64,000 nt of DNA, taken from assembly GCF_040812015.1 (NCBI RefSeq), contig NZ_JBFNXJ010000005.1, forward strand, positions 1-64,000. The letters run 5' to 3'. Shown one piece after another: positions 30,077 to 40,262 of this stretch (positions within the stretch are counted from its first letter, which is position 1; every line of letters starts with the position of its first letter). Origin of the DNA: Chitinivorax sp. PXF-14. GTDB lineage: Bacteria > Pseudomonadota > Gammaproteobacteria > Burkholderiales > SCOH01. Below the pieces are notes generated by a model. It did not search any database, had not been told where the DNA came from, and worked only from the letters and a program-made list of their open reading frames with translations. Both the position numbers and the translations under genes were made by a program.

Positions 30077-30227
30077 AGGCGGACGATGGTGCAATCGGTA
30101 AAACCAGTGATTTTACCCGTTAAGTGCGCTTGGCGTAATGGCGGCGCCAAAACCGGCGTTAGCGCATGGGTGAGCAGAATAAAGCGCTTATACTGCAGAC
30201 AGCGAGACAACAATTGCGCCAACTGAC

Positions 30228-30968
30228 ATGTCAGCATCGCCACACTTCTACCTGCTGGCCGCAGCGGCCCTGACTGTGTCCATGTGCTGCGCAGCCGAGC
30301 CATTGCGGCTCGTCACCGAAGAAAATCCACCCTACAACTATGCCTCGCGAACGGTGGATGGCGTTGCCGGCATCTCGACCGATATCGTGGCGGAAGCCGC
30401 CCGGCGCGCCAGTGTGGCAGTCGAGTTCGAACGCTACCCCTGGGCCCGTGCCTACTGGCTGGCGCAGCACGATGCCAACACCTGCATCTACTCGACAGTG
30501 CGTTCACCGGCGCGCGAGGGCCTGTTCCGCTGGCTGGGCCCGATCGCATTCAACCGCTGGGCGCTATTCGCCCGTTCGGATTTCCCATATGCATTGAAGT
30601 CGCTGCAGGATACGCGACGCTTCACCATCGGCGGCGCGCAGCAGGACGCGCGCACGCTCTATCTGCGCGACCTGGGCTACAAGGTCGATGCCGCCCCCGA
30701 CGACAAGTTGAACCCACGCAAGCTGCAGGCAAAGCGTATCGACCTCTGGGTGGCGGGCCTCTACAAGGGACGCTCGTTCGCCTCGGAACAAGGCGTGGTG
30801 GACATCAAGCCGGTACTGGTATTCCACGAGGTCGAGTACTACCTGGCCTGCAATCCGAAGGTCGACGACACGATCTACGACAAGCTCGTAGAACAACTCG
30901 ATGCCTTGCGCAACGAGAATTACCTCAACGCCTACTCGCCCTCCATCGACGAGGGCAAGAAGCACTGA
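30228..30968 (+). CDS. Orphan periplasmic substrate-binding-like protein
   Basis: 246 residues with a signal peptide (HFYLLAAAALTVSMCCAAEP) and the start of a family 3 solute-binding fold (LRLVTEENPPYNYASRTVDGVAGISTDIVAEAARR; YPWARAYWLAQ). There are no permease or ATPase genes beside it, and no good ribosome site precedes the ATG. Similar stand-alone proteins are common in betaproteobacteria. Ligand unknown. Confidence 0.8.
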   Translation: MSASPHFYLLAAAALTVSMCCAAEPLRLVTEENPPYNYASRTVDGVAGISTDIVAEAARRASVAVEFERYPWARAYWLAQHDANTCIYSTVRSPAREGLFRWLGPIAFNRWALFARSDFPYALKSLQDTRRFTIGGAQQDARTLYLRDLGYKVDAAPDDKLNPRKLQAKRIDLWVAGLYKGRSFASEQGVVDIKPVLVFHEVEYYLACNPKVDDTIYDKLVEQLDALRNENYLNAYSPSIDEGKKH

Positions 30969-31035
30969 GCCCGGCCAGTGGCCGTGATCGGGCCGCGCAG
31001 GCAGGATGGCGCCTGTCTGCAGCCCAATCAGCGCC

Positions 31036-31710
31036 TCACTGCAGCACGCCATCCACCATGTGCAGGATGCGATCGGCCCGCGCCGCCAGATCCGGGTCGT
31101 GCGTGACGATGACCAGGGCCGTGCCCTGCTGCCGGTTCAACGCCAGCATCAGCTCGTAGACCTCCCCCGCCGTCCCGCGATCGAGGTTGCCGGTAGGCTC
31201 GTCGGCCAGGAGGCAGGCAGGCTCGTTGATCAGGGCGCGGGCGATGGCGGTGCGTTGGCGCTCCCCGCCGGACAGCTCGCCCGGCTTGTGCGCCAGCCGG
31301 TGTCCGAGCCCGACCTTTTCCAGCATCGCCTGTGCCTTGGCCCTGGCTGTCGCCGGGTCCTCGCGCCGGATCATCAGCGGCATCGCAACGTTTTCGATCG
31401 CGCTGAACTCCGGCAACAGGTGGTGGAACTGGTAGACGAAGCCGAGCTTCTGATTGCGTAGCTCGCCCTTGGCGCGTTCGCTCAGCGTGGCAATGTCCTG
31501 GCCGGCGATCTCGACGCGCCCCGAGCTGGGTGCATCCAGCCCACCCAGCAGGTGCAGGAACGTACTCTTGCCCGAACCCGAGGCGCCGACGATGGCGACG
31601 ATTTCACCACGATTGACCGTGAAATCGATGCCATGCAACACCCGTACATCGAGCCGCCCTTGCTGGAATATCTTGGACACGCCCTGGCAATGAAGGATCG
31701 CCTCACTCAT
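31036..31710 (-). CDS. lolD: Lipoprotein-releasing ABC transporter ATPase LolD
   Basis: 224-residue ATPase energising lipoprotein release from the inner membrane. Walker [10 protein letters not shown], signature [15 protein letters not shown], Walker [12 protein letters not shown], and the LolD-like [20 protein letters not shown]. It overlaps the end of the permease gene by 8 bp. Confidence 0.94.
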   Translation of the reverse strand: MSEAILHCQGVSKIFQQGRLDVRVLHGIDFTVNRGEIVAIVGASGSGKSTFLHLLGGLDAPSSGRVEIAGQDIATLSERAKGELRNQKLGFVYQFHHLLPEFSAIENVAMPLMIRREDPATARAKAQAMLEKVGLGHRLAHKPGELSGGERQRTAIARALINEPACLLADEPTGNLDRGTAGEVYELMLALNRQQGTALVIVTHDPDLAARADRILHMVDGVLQ

Positions 31711-32947
31711 AGCGCAGCGCCTCCGCCGGATTGACGCGCGACGCGCGCCAGCTGGGGTAAAGCGTCGCCAGCAGCGACAGGATCAGCGAAACAATGGTAA
31801 TCGTGCCGACATCGGACCATTGCAGGTCGGACGGCAGCTCGGTGATGAAATACACCTCGCCGGAGAGTATCTGGATGCCCAACAGGCGCTCGATGGTGGG
31901 CACGATCACATCGATGTTCAATGCCGTCACGATACCGGCAAGCGAGCCGACGATGGTACCGATGAAGCCCACCACCGAGCCCTGCACCATGAATATCTTC
32001 ATGATAGAGGCCGGCGACGCGCCCATGGTGCGCAGGATGGCGATGTCGGCCTGCTTGTCGGTGACCGTCATCACCAGCGTGGAGACGAGATTGAACGCCG
32101 CAACCGCGACGATCAGCGTCAGTATGATGAACATCATGCGTTTTTCGATCTGCACCGCACGGAAGTAGTTGGCATTCTGCTGCGCCCAGTCACTCACATA
32201 GGCGTCGGCCTTGAGGCTGTACAGCAACTCGCGCGCGATCCTCGGGGCCGCCATGACGTCGTTGACCTTGAGCCGGATGCCGCTCACGTCGTCACCATAG
32301 CGGAACAGCCGCTGCGCGTCGGCCAGGTGGATGAAGGCCAGCGTATCGTCGTACTGGAACAGGTCCATGCGAAACACGCCGACCACGGTGAACTGCTTGA
32401 AGCGTGGCATCGCACCGACCGGCGACACCTGCCCCTGCGGCGTGATCAGCGTGACCTTGTCGCCGAGCCTGACACCAAGCTCGCGCGCCACGCCGCTGCC
32501 GAGCACGATGCCGAAGCCGCCCGGCACCAGTCGTGGCATCGTGCCGGCCACCATGTGGCGGCCGACGTCGGACACCGTCGCCTCGGCATCCGGCAGAATG
32601 CCCTGGATCATCGCCCCCTTGACCGAGCCATCGAAGCTCAGCAGGCCTTGTCCATTCAGGTAAGGCGCCGTGGCGATCACCGCGCCATTGCGCCTAACCT
32701 GCTGGGCGACCCCCTGCCAATCCGGCAGCCGATCGCGCGGGCCGCTTACCTGAACGTGCGACACCACCGACAGCATGCGGGCACGCACCTCTTTCTGGAA
32801 GCCGTTCATGACCGACAACACGACGATCAGTGCCCACACGCCGAGCGCGATGCCGACCATCGAGGCGCCCGAAATGAAGGAGATGAAATGATTGCGTCGT
32901 TTTGCGCGCGTGTAGCGCAAACCGACAAATAGTTCGAATGGGCGCAA
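31703..32947 (-). CDS. lolC: Lipoprotein-releasing permease LolC/LolE type (single, LolF-like)
   Basis: 414-residue inner-membrane permease with an N-terminal helix ([32 protein letters not shown]), a periplasmic domain and three C-terminal helices. Only one LolC/E gene is present, so the complex is probably LolF2D2-like. The start is TTG: GGAGG sits 5 nt upstream of it, there is no nearby ATG or GTG, and [19 protein letters not shown] is the normal family N-terminus. About 270 bp of divergent promoter region follows. Confidence 0.92.
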   Translation of the reverse strand: MRPFELFVGLRYTRAKRRNHFISFISGASMVGIALGVWALIVVLSVMNGFQKEVRARMLSVVSHVQVSGPRDRLPDWQGVAQQVRRNGAVIATAPYLNGQGLLSFDGSVKGAMIQGILPDAEATVSDVGRHMVAGTMPRLVPGGFGIVLGSGVARELGVRLGDKVTLITPQGQVSPVGAMPRFKQFTVVGVFRMDLFQYDDTLAFIHLADAQRLFRYGDDVSGIRLKVNDVMAAPRIARELLYSLKADAYVSDWAQQNANYFRAVQIEKRMMFIILTLIVAVAAFNLVSTLVMTVTDKQADIAILRTMGASPASIMKIFMVQGSVVGFIGTIVGSLAGIVTALNIDVIVPTIERLLGIQILSGEVYFITELPSDLQWSDVGTITIVSLILSLLATLYPSWRASRVNPAEALRYE

Positions 32948-33217
32948 AAACGCCTCCGTGCCACGAAATCAAAGCGCTGAAGTTTGCCATATGCACCGCC
33001 CGCTAACCAGCGCGGGCGTATGACAGTCACTGTCCGCACCGGCCTGAAAAAGTTCACGGCGCGGCAAAACGAAACACTGCTAGTGGCCCGCCTCGACGCT
33101 GCTTGTCAGTGATTTTCGTTTATACTGAATATCAAATATTCGAACCAGTTATAAGAGACGCTGCCCGCAGCGACACTCAATAGCTGCTGGCCATCAGCGC
33201 CCACCGGGCCACCATTC

Positions 33218-34822
33218 ATGTTCAACAAACTGTTCAATCGCGAAAAGCCCGAATCACGCCAGGACGCGGCACTTGCCATCGTCACCGGCGCCCTGTCGCA
33301 GTCGACGGCACAGGGCCTGGGCTCGGTGCGCGCGTGGCTGGAAGGCCACGCCGAGGCCATGATGCAGAAGCAGACCTGCATCGAAACGCTCGCCCACATC
33401 GACGACGCACTGCGCCAACTGTTGGTCAAGGCAGAGCAGGAGCTATATCAGGCGCATGCCAATCTGACACGCACCCAGCTGATCCTGCAGGCGGCCCTGC
33501 CGTTCTGCACGGTCATCGCCAACACCACCGCGCGCGCGGTGGCGGCCGAGGGGCCCGTGCTTGCCAAACGCTCGGGGCAGATCGGCGCGGTACAGTCGGC
33601 GATCGCCTCTTTCGTGTATTGGGCGGCCAAGGGCTACCTGATGCGCTTCATCGGCCAACCCCAGTCGGCCGGCTTTCCGTGGGCCAAGATCTATCCGCTC
33701 TACGATTTCGGCCGCAAGATCGAGGCCGGTGCGCTGTCGAAATTCGCCGGTAGCGCCACCAGCGGGCTGGGCCAGATCAAGAAGCAGCTCGCCTACCTGC
33801 TGCTGCTGACCCGCACCTTGTCGCCGGACCTGAACGGCCGCCAGATTCTGGTTGCCGACCGCCTCGTCACCATGTTCACGGCCTTCGTCCAGGTGGCGGA
33901 TCAGCACAGCGCCGACACGCCCTTCGCCACAGCGCAGGACAATGGCCAGCCGACCTTGCTCGACGACAATGCGGTGGTCGTCGCATCGCAGCAGCCGGCG
34001 TTCTACTTCGGTGTGCAGCGCTGCAGCACCGAGCTGGTATCGCTCGAAACCATGATTACCATGCAGCATCGCCTGCCGCCCAAGCTCGAAGAAGACTGGC
34101 GGCTCGACATCGGCGAGGCGCTCACCGTGCTGCGCCACCTCAAGGCACGCTGGAGTGGGCGCCAGTCGATGCGCCGCGACAAGCGCATCCAGGCCCAGGG
34201 CAATATCCAGCTAGCCTACGAGTTTGCGCCGGTGCGGCGCCTGATCTCGCTGATGGAGAATGCCGCCCAGGTCAAGACAGTGGAACCCACGCGCACCGTC
34301 GGTGAGCTGGAGAACATCAGCCAGAGCGGTCTGGGCGTGATCCTGAGCCCGAACGCAAGCTGGGCGCGCAGCGGCCGCCTGATCGGCATTCGCCAGGCCG
34401 AGGCGCCGCGCTGGAGTGTGGGGGTGGTGCGCAGAATCGTCGCCCGCACTGACAGCTCGTCGCTAGCCGGCATCCAGGTCGTCAGCAGCGCGCCCGAATC
34501 GGTTCGGCTGGTCGAGCGCGCCAAGGTGTCGCAATGGGAGCAGGTCACCAGCGCCGAGACGTTCAACAATGTGCTGGCCATTTACGCGCCCAAGGCCGAG
34601 AGCACGGCGGCGCGGCTGATCACGGCGGGCAACACCCTGTCGGTCGGCCAGGAATACGGCGCCAGCCTGGTCGAGGGCAACGCGCTGATCAAGGTTCTCG
34701 ATATTGCCGAGCTTGGCGGCGACTTCGTCATCTACGACTGCGATGTGCTCATTCAGGCGCCCCCCACCGATGAACCGGCGCCACGGCCGCACAGCCCACC
34801 TCCCCGGCTCAACATCATCTGA
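33218..34822 (+). CDS. Conserved hypothetical protein with PilZ-like C-terminal region
   Basis: 534 residues, no signal peptide. The N-terminal ~300 residues are predicted helical with no family I recognise. From about 310 there is a PilZ-like pattern: the arginine cluster R319-R320-D-K-R323, then about 40 residues later N366-I-S-Q-S-G371, resembling the RxxxR and (D/N)xSxxG c-di-GMP motifs, followed by beta-strand-rich sequence. A c-di-GMP effector role is inference. Monocistronic; upstream 270 bp shared with lolC hold no other gene. Confidence 0.7.
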   Translation: MFNKLFNREKPESRQDAALAIVTGALSQSTAQGLGSVRAWLEGHAEAMMQKQTCIETLAHIDDALRQLLVKAEQELYQAHANLTRTQLILQAALPFCTVIANTTARAVAAEGPVLAKRSGQIGAVQSAIASFVYWAAKGYLMRFIGQPQSAGFPWAKIYPLYDFGRKIEAGALSKFAGSATSGLGQIKKQLAYLLLLTRTLSPDLNGRQILVADRLVTMFTAFVQVADQHSADTPFATAQDNGQPTLLDDNAVVVASQQPAFYFGVQRCSTELVSLETMITMQHRLPPKLEEDWRLDIGEALTVLRHLKARWSGRQSMRRDKRIQAQGNIQLAYEFAPVRRLISLMENAAQVKTVEPTRTVGELENISQSGLGVILSPNASWARSGRLIGIRQAEAPRWSVGVVRRIVARTDSSSLAGIQVVSSAPESVRLVERAKVSQWEQVTSAETFNNVLAIYAPKAESTAARLITAGNTLSVGQEYGASLVEGNALIKVLDIAELGGDFVIYDCDVLIQAPPTDEPAPRPHSPPPRLNII

Positions 34823-34989
34823 CGGCATGGTAGCGGGGCCCTCCGGGGCGCCCCGGCACGCGGCCGGTTTGCCGTCGGGATTTTTTACATGTCGCATATA
34901 TAAATCCGCTGCCAATCGCGGATCATCACCCGACATACCCAACACAACATATTAATTATCAACAAGTTGCGAAGAACAATAAATTTCCA

Positions 34990-35018
34990 GACACGACAAA
35001 CAGGCAGGCGGCGTGTCG
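34990..35018. promoter_or_regulatory. Inverted repeat upstream of the second PEP-CTERM gene
   Basis: GACACGACA ... CGTGTCG: arms GACACG/CGTGTC about 16 nt apart, with nested CGACA/TGTCG, 75-100 bp upstream of the -24/-12 element. Candidate enhancer. The rest of 34823-35090 is AT-rich and contains no gene. Confidence 0.35.
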
Positions 35019-35091
35019 ATTACATTTACACAATCAAATATAAAATCATTCCCACAACGGCAAACGCTTGATAGACATACGTTTCAAGTAA

Positions 35092-35107
35092 TGGCACGGC
35101 TTATGCT
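35092..35107 (+). promoter_or_regulatory. Sigma-54 (-24/-12) promoter of the PEP-CTERM gene at 35 kb
   Basis: TGGCACGGCTTATGCT: full TGGCACG at -24, GG to GC exactly 10 bp, one mismatch at -12 (ATGC for TTGC). Predicted start near 35118, 23 nt before the GTG start, leaving room for the GGAG ribosome site. Confidence 0.7.
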
Positions 35108-35140
35108 TACTCCTTTGGCAAACGACTCTTGGAGCAAGCC

Positions 35141-36016
35141 GTGTTTAAAGCCATCTCCCTTAGCGTACTGACACTGGCCTCTGCCTCTGTGCTCTCGGCG
35201 CCCATGCAGGTAGACGGTAATCTCGCCGATTGGGGTGCGTCGGTGCAGGACTCGCGCAATGCCCACCCGGCCAGTGTATTCAGTACGGTGAATGTCGGCG
35301 CGGGCAACAAGCTGTTCAGCTATTCGATTGAAGACACCAACGATCTTGCTGGGCACGGCTTCTACCTCGGCCCGCAATACGGCGGCCAGGACTATGACGT
35401 CGAATTCATGGCCGCCGCGCTATCGGCTGGCCGGGTATTTATAGCCATCGCAACCGGCCAGCGTCCCGACAACGGCTTCAGCTACTACAGCCCTGGCGAC
35501 ATCCGCATCGTGGCGGACTCCGGCGCCGTTTACGGCATCGAGATTGGCGGCGGCAAGGGCGACAGCAGCAAGTCGCAAGGCACGATTCACGCAGGCGCCG
35601 CCGGCACCACCTACGTGCTGGATGGCTCGGGCAACACCATCAATGTCAAAACTGCCGCGGCCAGCCAGGTCGCCGGCTCGGTCTGGTCAAACGTCAGTTG
35701 GATCAAGAGCCCGGTCGATCGCAGCACCGATGTCCAGTTCGAGGTGAATAGCCAGTCGACCCGCCTGGGCGTGGCCGATTTCGTCTACACACGTGACAGC
35801 ATCACCACCCAGCACGCGGTGATCGAGCTGTCGCTCGACCCGGCTTGGTTCACCGGCGCCCACACGCTTGATTTCTACTGGGGGCCGTCCTGTGCCAACG
35901 ACCTGCTGATGGTCAGCGACGATCTGGCCGGCAGGGTCCCCGAGCCCGGCGTACTGACCCTGCTCGGCATCGGCCTGCTGGCCGGGGTGGCTGCCCGCCG
36001 GCGGCGACAGCGATAA
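35141..36016 (+). CDS. PEP-CTERM sorting-domain exported protein
   Basis: 291 residues. Signal peptide MFKAISLSVLTLASASVLSA; the mature start VDGNLADWG resembles carbohydrate-binding (CBM9-like) or anchor domains. The C-terminus is RVPEPGVLTLLGIGLLAGVAARRRRQR, a textbook PEP-CTERM tail with PEP motif, hydrophobic helix and Arg cluster. The start is GTG: GGAG lies 6 nt upstream, whereas the in-frame TTG four codons earlier overlaps that GGAG. Probably surface or matrix-associated after exosortase processing. Confidence 0.87.
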   Translation: MFKAISLSVLTLASASVLSAPMQVDGNLADWGASVQDSRNAHPASVFSTVNVGAGNKLFSYSIEDTNDLAGHGFYLGPQYGGQDYDVEFMAAALSAGRVFIAIATGQRPDNGFSYYSPGDIRIVADSGAVYGIEIGGGKGDSSKSQGTIHAGAAGTTYVLDGSGNTINVKTAAASQVAGSVWSNVSWIKSPVDRSTDVQFEVNSQSTRLGVADFVYTRDSITTQHAVIELSLDPAWFTGAHTLDFYWGPSCANDLLMVSDDLAGRVPEPGVLTLLGIGLLAGVAARRRRQR

Positions 36017-36056
36017 CCCCATAACAACAACGGCGCGAAATGCGCTTGGGCGATTC

Positions 36057-36083
36057 GCGGCCACCATGGTGGCCGCTTTTTAT
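36057..36083 (+). terminator. Terminator after the PEP-CTERM gene
   Basis: A 20-nt perfect palindrome built on GCGGCCACC/GGTGGCCGC, followed by TTTTTATTT. It separates the PEP-CTERM gene from the recJ operon. Confidence 0.85.
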
Positions 36084-36155
36084 TTGCCGATAGGGCTTGC
36101 CACAGCGGGCTGGTAAAATGGCACTTTTACGCCTGCCGGCGACCCCGCCTACCCC

Positions 36156-37193
36156 ATGCAGTTGACCGTCGTCATCCCCCACCTGTTCTGGCCCGATCCC
36201 GAGTTGCCGGACATCTACCGCGACTTGCCACTCCCTGCCGCAGAAAAGCTGCTGTCGCGTGGCAGGCATCTGCCCGATACCACGCACGGCCTGCTCGACT
36301 GGCTGGCACAAGCCTTCCAGCTCCCTGCCGGCGACATGGTGCCGCTGGCCCCGCTGTCGCTGGCGCTCGACGGCATCAGCCACGACCAGGCCTATTGGCT
36401 GCGGGCCGACCCGGTCGTGCTGCAGCTGAACCGCGATCAACTGGTGCTCGCCGACAGCGGAGTGCTATCGCTGTCGCAACACGAGGCTGATGCGCTGATC
36501 GACACCTTGAACCGTCATTTCGAGAGCGACGGGCTGACCTTCGTTGCGCCTCACCCGACGCGCTGGTATGTGCGCTGTGCACAGGCGCCGTCGATCACGG
36601 TGGCGGCCGTTGCCGACATCGTCGGGCAGGACATTCACCCCAACCTGCCGCGCGGCAATGACGCAATGGTCTGGCACCGCCACCTGAACGAAGTGCAGAT
36701 GCTGTTTTACACCCACCCGGTCAACGAGGCGCGGGAGCAAGCCGGCGACCCGACCGTCAGCAGCCTGTGGTTCTGGGGCGGCGGCCGCCATGCGCCGCTG
36801 GCGGCCAGCCGTTTCGACACGCTTGCCAGCGACAACTGGGAGGCCAACGCCCTCGCCCACGCGGCCGGCTGCAACACGGTCGAGATGCCGACCACCGCCA
36901 GCGAATGGCTGAGCCAGCCTGCCGCGGCCAGGCCCCTGCTGCTGCTCGATTCGCTCTCGGGCCCGGCGCAATATGGCGATGCCTATGGCTGGCGTGAAGC
37001 CATCAGCGCCCTCGAGCGTGACTGGCTGGCGCCGCTGTGGCAGGCGCTCGCCACCCGCCGCATCGCCCGGCTCGAGCTGGTGGTCCCGGGCCGGTTGCGT
37101 TGTGTCATCACCCCGGCGGCCCGCTGGGCCTTCTGGCGGCCGGCCCGCACCTTGTCCAGCTGGGCGCCGGCCAGCCTGGAGGCCCGACAATGA
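36156..37193 (+). CDS. Conserved protein upstream of recJ (RpfE / phosphoglycerate-mutase-like)
   Basis: 345 residues beginning MQLTVVIPHLFWPDPE, of the conserved cytoplasmic family commonly found just before recJ in betaproteobacteria and variously annotated as RpfE-type regulatory protein or phosphoglycerate mutase. FWGGGR and LLLLDSLSGPAQYGDAYGWREAI are its conserved blocks. No verified activity. It overlaps recJ by 4 bp (ATGA), so the two are coupled. Confidence 0.75.
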   Translation: MQLTVVIPHLFWPDPELPDIYRDLPLPAAEKLLSRGRHLPDTTHGLLDWLAQAFQLPAGDMVPLAPLSLALDGISHDQAYWLRADPVVLQLNRDQLVLADSGVLSLSQHEADALIDTLNRHFESDGLTFVAPHPTRWYVRCAQAPSITVAAVADIVGQDIHPNLPRGNDAMVWHRHLNEVQMLFYTHPVNEAREQAGDPTVSSLWFWGGGRHAPLAASRFDTLASDNWEANALAHAAGCNTVEMPTTASEWLSQPAAARPLLLLDSLSGPAQYGDAYGWREAISALERDWLAPLWQALATRRIARLELVVPGRLRCVITPAARWAFWRPARTLSSWAPASLEARQ

Positions 37194-38878
37194 CGGCGAT
37201 CCGCACGCGGGATTACAACCAGGCCCACTACGATCAACTGCTCGCCAGCGGCCACACGCCGCTGTTCGCCAGGCTGTACGCGGCACGCGGCGTGAGCGCC
37301 GAGAGCGAGCTCGAAACTGGCCTGGACAAGCTGCTGCCCTTCACCCGGATGAAACACGCCGAAGCGGCGGGGACCAGGCTCGCTGATGCGATCGAGCGCG
37401 GGGAACGCCTGCTGGTCGTCGCCGACTACGATTCCGACGGCGCCACCGCGTGTGCCGTTGCCCTGCGGGCGCTCGCCGGGTTTGGTGCCCGGGTCGATTT
37501 CATCGTGCCCAACCGCTTCGAGTACGGCTACGGCCTGACGCCGGAAATCGTCGAACTGGCGGCAGAGCGCGCCCCCGACCTGCTGATCACGGTGGACAAC
37601 GGCATCGCCAGCCATGAGGGCGTGGCGGCGGCCAAGGCCCGTGGTATCGACGTTCTCGTCACCGACCACCACCTGCCCGGCGAGCAGCTGCCGGACACGC
37701 TGATCGTCAACCCGAACCAGCCTGGCTGCGGCTTTCCGAGCAAATCGATCGCCGGCGTCGGTGTGATCTTCTACGTGATGCTGGCGCTTCGCGCCGAGCT
37801 TCGCCGCCGTGGCAGCTATGCCAACCGCCCCGAGCCCAACCTCGGCAACCTGCTTGACCTGGTCGCGCTCGGCACGGTCGCCGACGTCGTCAAGCTCGAC
37901 CCCAACAACCGGATTCTGGTCAACCAGGGCCTCGCCCGCATGCGCGCCGGCCGCGCGGCCCCCGGCGTGCTGGCGCTGTTCCAGGTGGCGGGGCGCCACC
38001 ATAGCCGGGCAAACTGCTTCGACCTCGGTTTCACGCTCGGACCGCGCCTCAACGCCGCGGGGCGGCTCGACGACATGTCGCTCGGCATTGCCTGCCTGCT
38101 GTCGGACGATGCCGGCGAGGCCCTGCGGCTGGCAGGCGAGCTCGATCACCTCAATCGCGAACGGCGCTCGATCGAAGCGGGCATGCAGGAAGAAGCACTG
38201 GCGCAGCTCGACGGCATCGACGTCGAAGGCCGCCATGCGCTGAGCCTGTACCGCGAAGACTGGCATCAGGGCGTGATCGGCATCCTCGCCTCGCGCGTGA
38301 AAGAGCGCTACCACCGGCCGACCATTGTCTTCGCGCCGGGCAACGAGGGCGAGCTCAAGGGCTCCGGCCGTTCGATCGCGGCGCTGCATCTGCGCGACGC
38401 CATCGATCTGGTCGCCAAGCGCCACCCAAGGCTGATCCTCAAGTTTGGCGGCCATGCGGCGGCGGCGGGGCTGACCATCGCGGCGCACGACATCGATCGT
38501 TTCCGCGCGGCATTCGACGCCGTCGCGCGCGAATCGCTGAGCGAGCATGACCTCACCCGCGAGGTCGTGACCGATGGCGAGCTGGCCGCGGCAGATTGCA
38601 CGCTCGATACCGCGCAGTGGCTGGCCACCCAGGTATGGGGGCAGGGCTTCCCGCAGCCGATATTTCATGGCGAGTTCGGCATCGCCAGCCAGCGAGTCGT
38701 CGGCGGCAAGCATCTGAAGCTGAACCTGGTTGCCCGTGGCGGCACACTCGATGCGATGCTGTTCAATCATGCCGATGCACTGCCCAACCGCATCCGCGCG
38801 GCTTATCGGCTCGGCGTCAACGAATACAACGGCGCCACCACGCTGCAGCTGATCGTGGAGCACTGGGAAGCCGCTTGA
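37190..38878 (+). CDS. recJ: Single-stranded-DNA-specific exonuclease RecJ
   Basis: 562-residue 5'-3' exonuclease of recombination and mismatch repair. DHH-superfamily motifs: DYDSDGATA near residue 78, DNGIASHEG, and VTDHHLPGE near 157; the DHHA1 region has FGGHAAAAGLTI. MTAIRTRDYNQAHYDQLL is the start, sharing ATGA with the previous gene; the frame is open upstream but that part is the neighbour in another frame. Confidence 0.96.
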   Translation: MTAIRTRDYNQAHYDQLLASGHTPLFARLYAARGVSAESELETGLDKLLPFTRMKHAEAAGTRLADAIERGERLLVVADYDSDGATACAVALRALAGFGARVDFIVPNRFEYGYGLTPEIVELAAERAPDLLITVDNGIASHEGVAAAKARGIDVLVTDHHLPGEQLPDTLIVNPNQPGCGFPSKSIAGVGVIFYVMLALRAELRRRGSYANRPEPNLGNLLDLVALGTVADVVKLDPNNRILVNQGLARMRAGRAAPGVLALFQVAGRHHSRANCFDLGFTLGPRLNAAGRLDDMSLGIACLLSDDAGEALRLAGELDHLNRERRSIEAGMQEEALAQLDGIDVEGRHALSLYREDWHQGVIGILASRVKERYHRPTIVFAPGNEGELKGSGRSIAALHLRDAIDLVAKRHPRLILKFGGHAAAAGLTIAAHDIDRFRAAFDAVARESLSEHDLTREVVTDGELAAADCTLDTAQWLATQVWGQGFPQPIFHGEFGIASQRVVGGKHLKLNLVARGGTLDAMLFNHADALPNRIRAAYRLGVNEYNGATTLQLIVEHWEAA

Positions 38879-38956
38879 TCGCGGTCAAACCGGCCACCAC
38901 GGCGGCGTGCACGGCTGCCCGCCCGCCGCTACACTAGAGGCAGGGAGCCCTTGTTC

Positions 38957-40222
38957 ATGCCGACAGACCTGTTTGATTCCGCCAGCCTGGCGCCGCTGCG
39001 CGCCTTCACCACCAGCCTTGCCATCGGCCTGTTGATGGGGCTTGAGCGCGAGCGCAGCCCGGCAGCCAAGGCCGGCCTGCGTACCTTTGCGCTGACCGCC
39101 CTGCTGGGCACGCTCGCAGGCTTGCTCGGCAGCACGCTGGAGACTCCGTGGATCGTCGTGGCCGGCCTGTTCATCGTCGGCACCACCATCGTCGCCGCCT
39201 ATCTTCACCCGGCCAACGACCAGGCAGACCCGGGCACCACCACCGAAGTAGCGCTGGTTTTCTGCTATGGCCTCGGCGTGCTGTGCTGGTATGAGACACG
39301 CAATCTGGCGGTGATGCTGGGCATTGCCGCCACCGTGCTGCTCTATTACAAGTCGGAGCTGTCCGGCATCGCGCGCGGCCTCACCCCCAAGGATCTGCGC
39401 TCGATGCTGCAGTTCGCGGTGCTCAGCCTGGTCATTCTGCCCGTCCTACCCAACCAGGACTTCGGCCCCTACGACGCCATCAATTTGTACCAGGCCTGGC
39501 TCATGGTGGTGCTGATCTCCGGCGTGAGCCTGGCAGGCTACGTGGTCTTGCGCCTGCTCGGCGAACGGGTGGGCGCGCCGCTGCTGGGCCTGCTCGGCGG
39601 TATCGTGTCCAGCACGGCATCGACGCTGATCTACTCGCGACTGGCAAGAGAGAACCTCGGCCGTGCCGGCTTTGCCGCGGTGGTGGTGGTGCTCGCCCAC
39701 CTCACTGTATTCCCGAGGCTCACCCTGCTGGGCGCCGCCACCGCACCGTCCTTGCTGGTGATGCTGGCGACGGCGCTCGGCAGCGGCCTGGCGGTCGGGC
39801 TCGTGCTGGCGGTCTTCACGCTCGGCAACGATACGCCGCATTCGCCACAGCCGGAGATGAACAACCCGACCGAGCTCAAGACCGCGCTGAGCTTCGGCCT
39901 GCTCTACATGATCGTACTGCTCGCCGCCAACTGGCTGCAGGATGTCGCCGGCCAGCGGGGCTTCTACATGGTGGCGCTGGCATCCGGCATCAGCGATGTC
40001 GATGCGATCACGCTCACGGCGATGCGCCTGTACAACCAGGGCAAGCTGCTCCCGCATGAGACCGTCACGGCCGTCGTGCTGGCCGTCTGCGCCAACACCG
40101 GCTTCAAGCTCACACTGGCCGCCAGTCTGGGCGGCCGGCCGTTCTTCAGGCAGGTGGTGGTGCCGATGGCGGGCGCCAGCCTGGTTTGCCTCGCGAGCCT
40201 GCTGTTTATCACCCGGCCTTGA
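38957..40222 (+). CDS. MgtC/SapB-family membrane protein with DUF4010
   Basis: 421 residues, about a dozen hydrophobic segments. The N-terminal part has the MgtC/SapB signature (AIGLLMGLERERSPAAKAGLRTFALTALLG) and the rest fits DUF4010 (GLLGGIVSSTASTLIYSRLAREN). Start ATG follows GGGAG at 9 nt; a TTG two codons earlier is less likely. Function unknown; ion homeostasis is a guess from MgtC. Confidence 0.85.
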   Translation: MPTDLFDSASLAPLRAFTTSLAIGLLMGLERERSPAAKAGLRTFALTALLGTLAGLLGSTLETPWIVVAGLFIVGTTIVAAYLHPANDQADPGTTTEVALVFCYGLGVLCWYETRNLAVMLGIAATVLLYYKSELSGIARGLTPKDLRSMLQFAVLSLVILPVLPNQDFGPYDAINLYQAWLMVVLISGVSLAGYVVLRLLGERVGAPLLGLLGGIVSSTASTLIYSRLARENLGRAGFAAVVVVLAHLTVFPRLTLLGAATAPSLLVMLATALGSGLAVGLVLAVFTLGNDTPHSPQPEMNNPTELKTALSFGLLYMIVLLAANWLQDVAGQRGFYMVALASGISDVDAITLTAMRLYNQGKLLPHETVTAVVLAVCANTGFKLTLAASLGGRPFFRQVVVPMAGASLVCLASLLFITRP

Positions 40223-40262
40223 TCCGAATCAAATAATCTCCCTCCTCAAGCGTGACGGTGCC

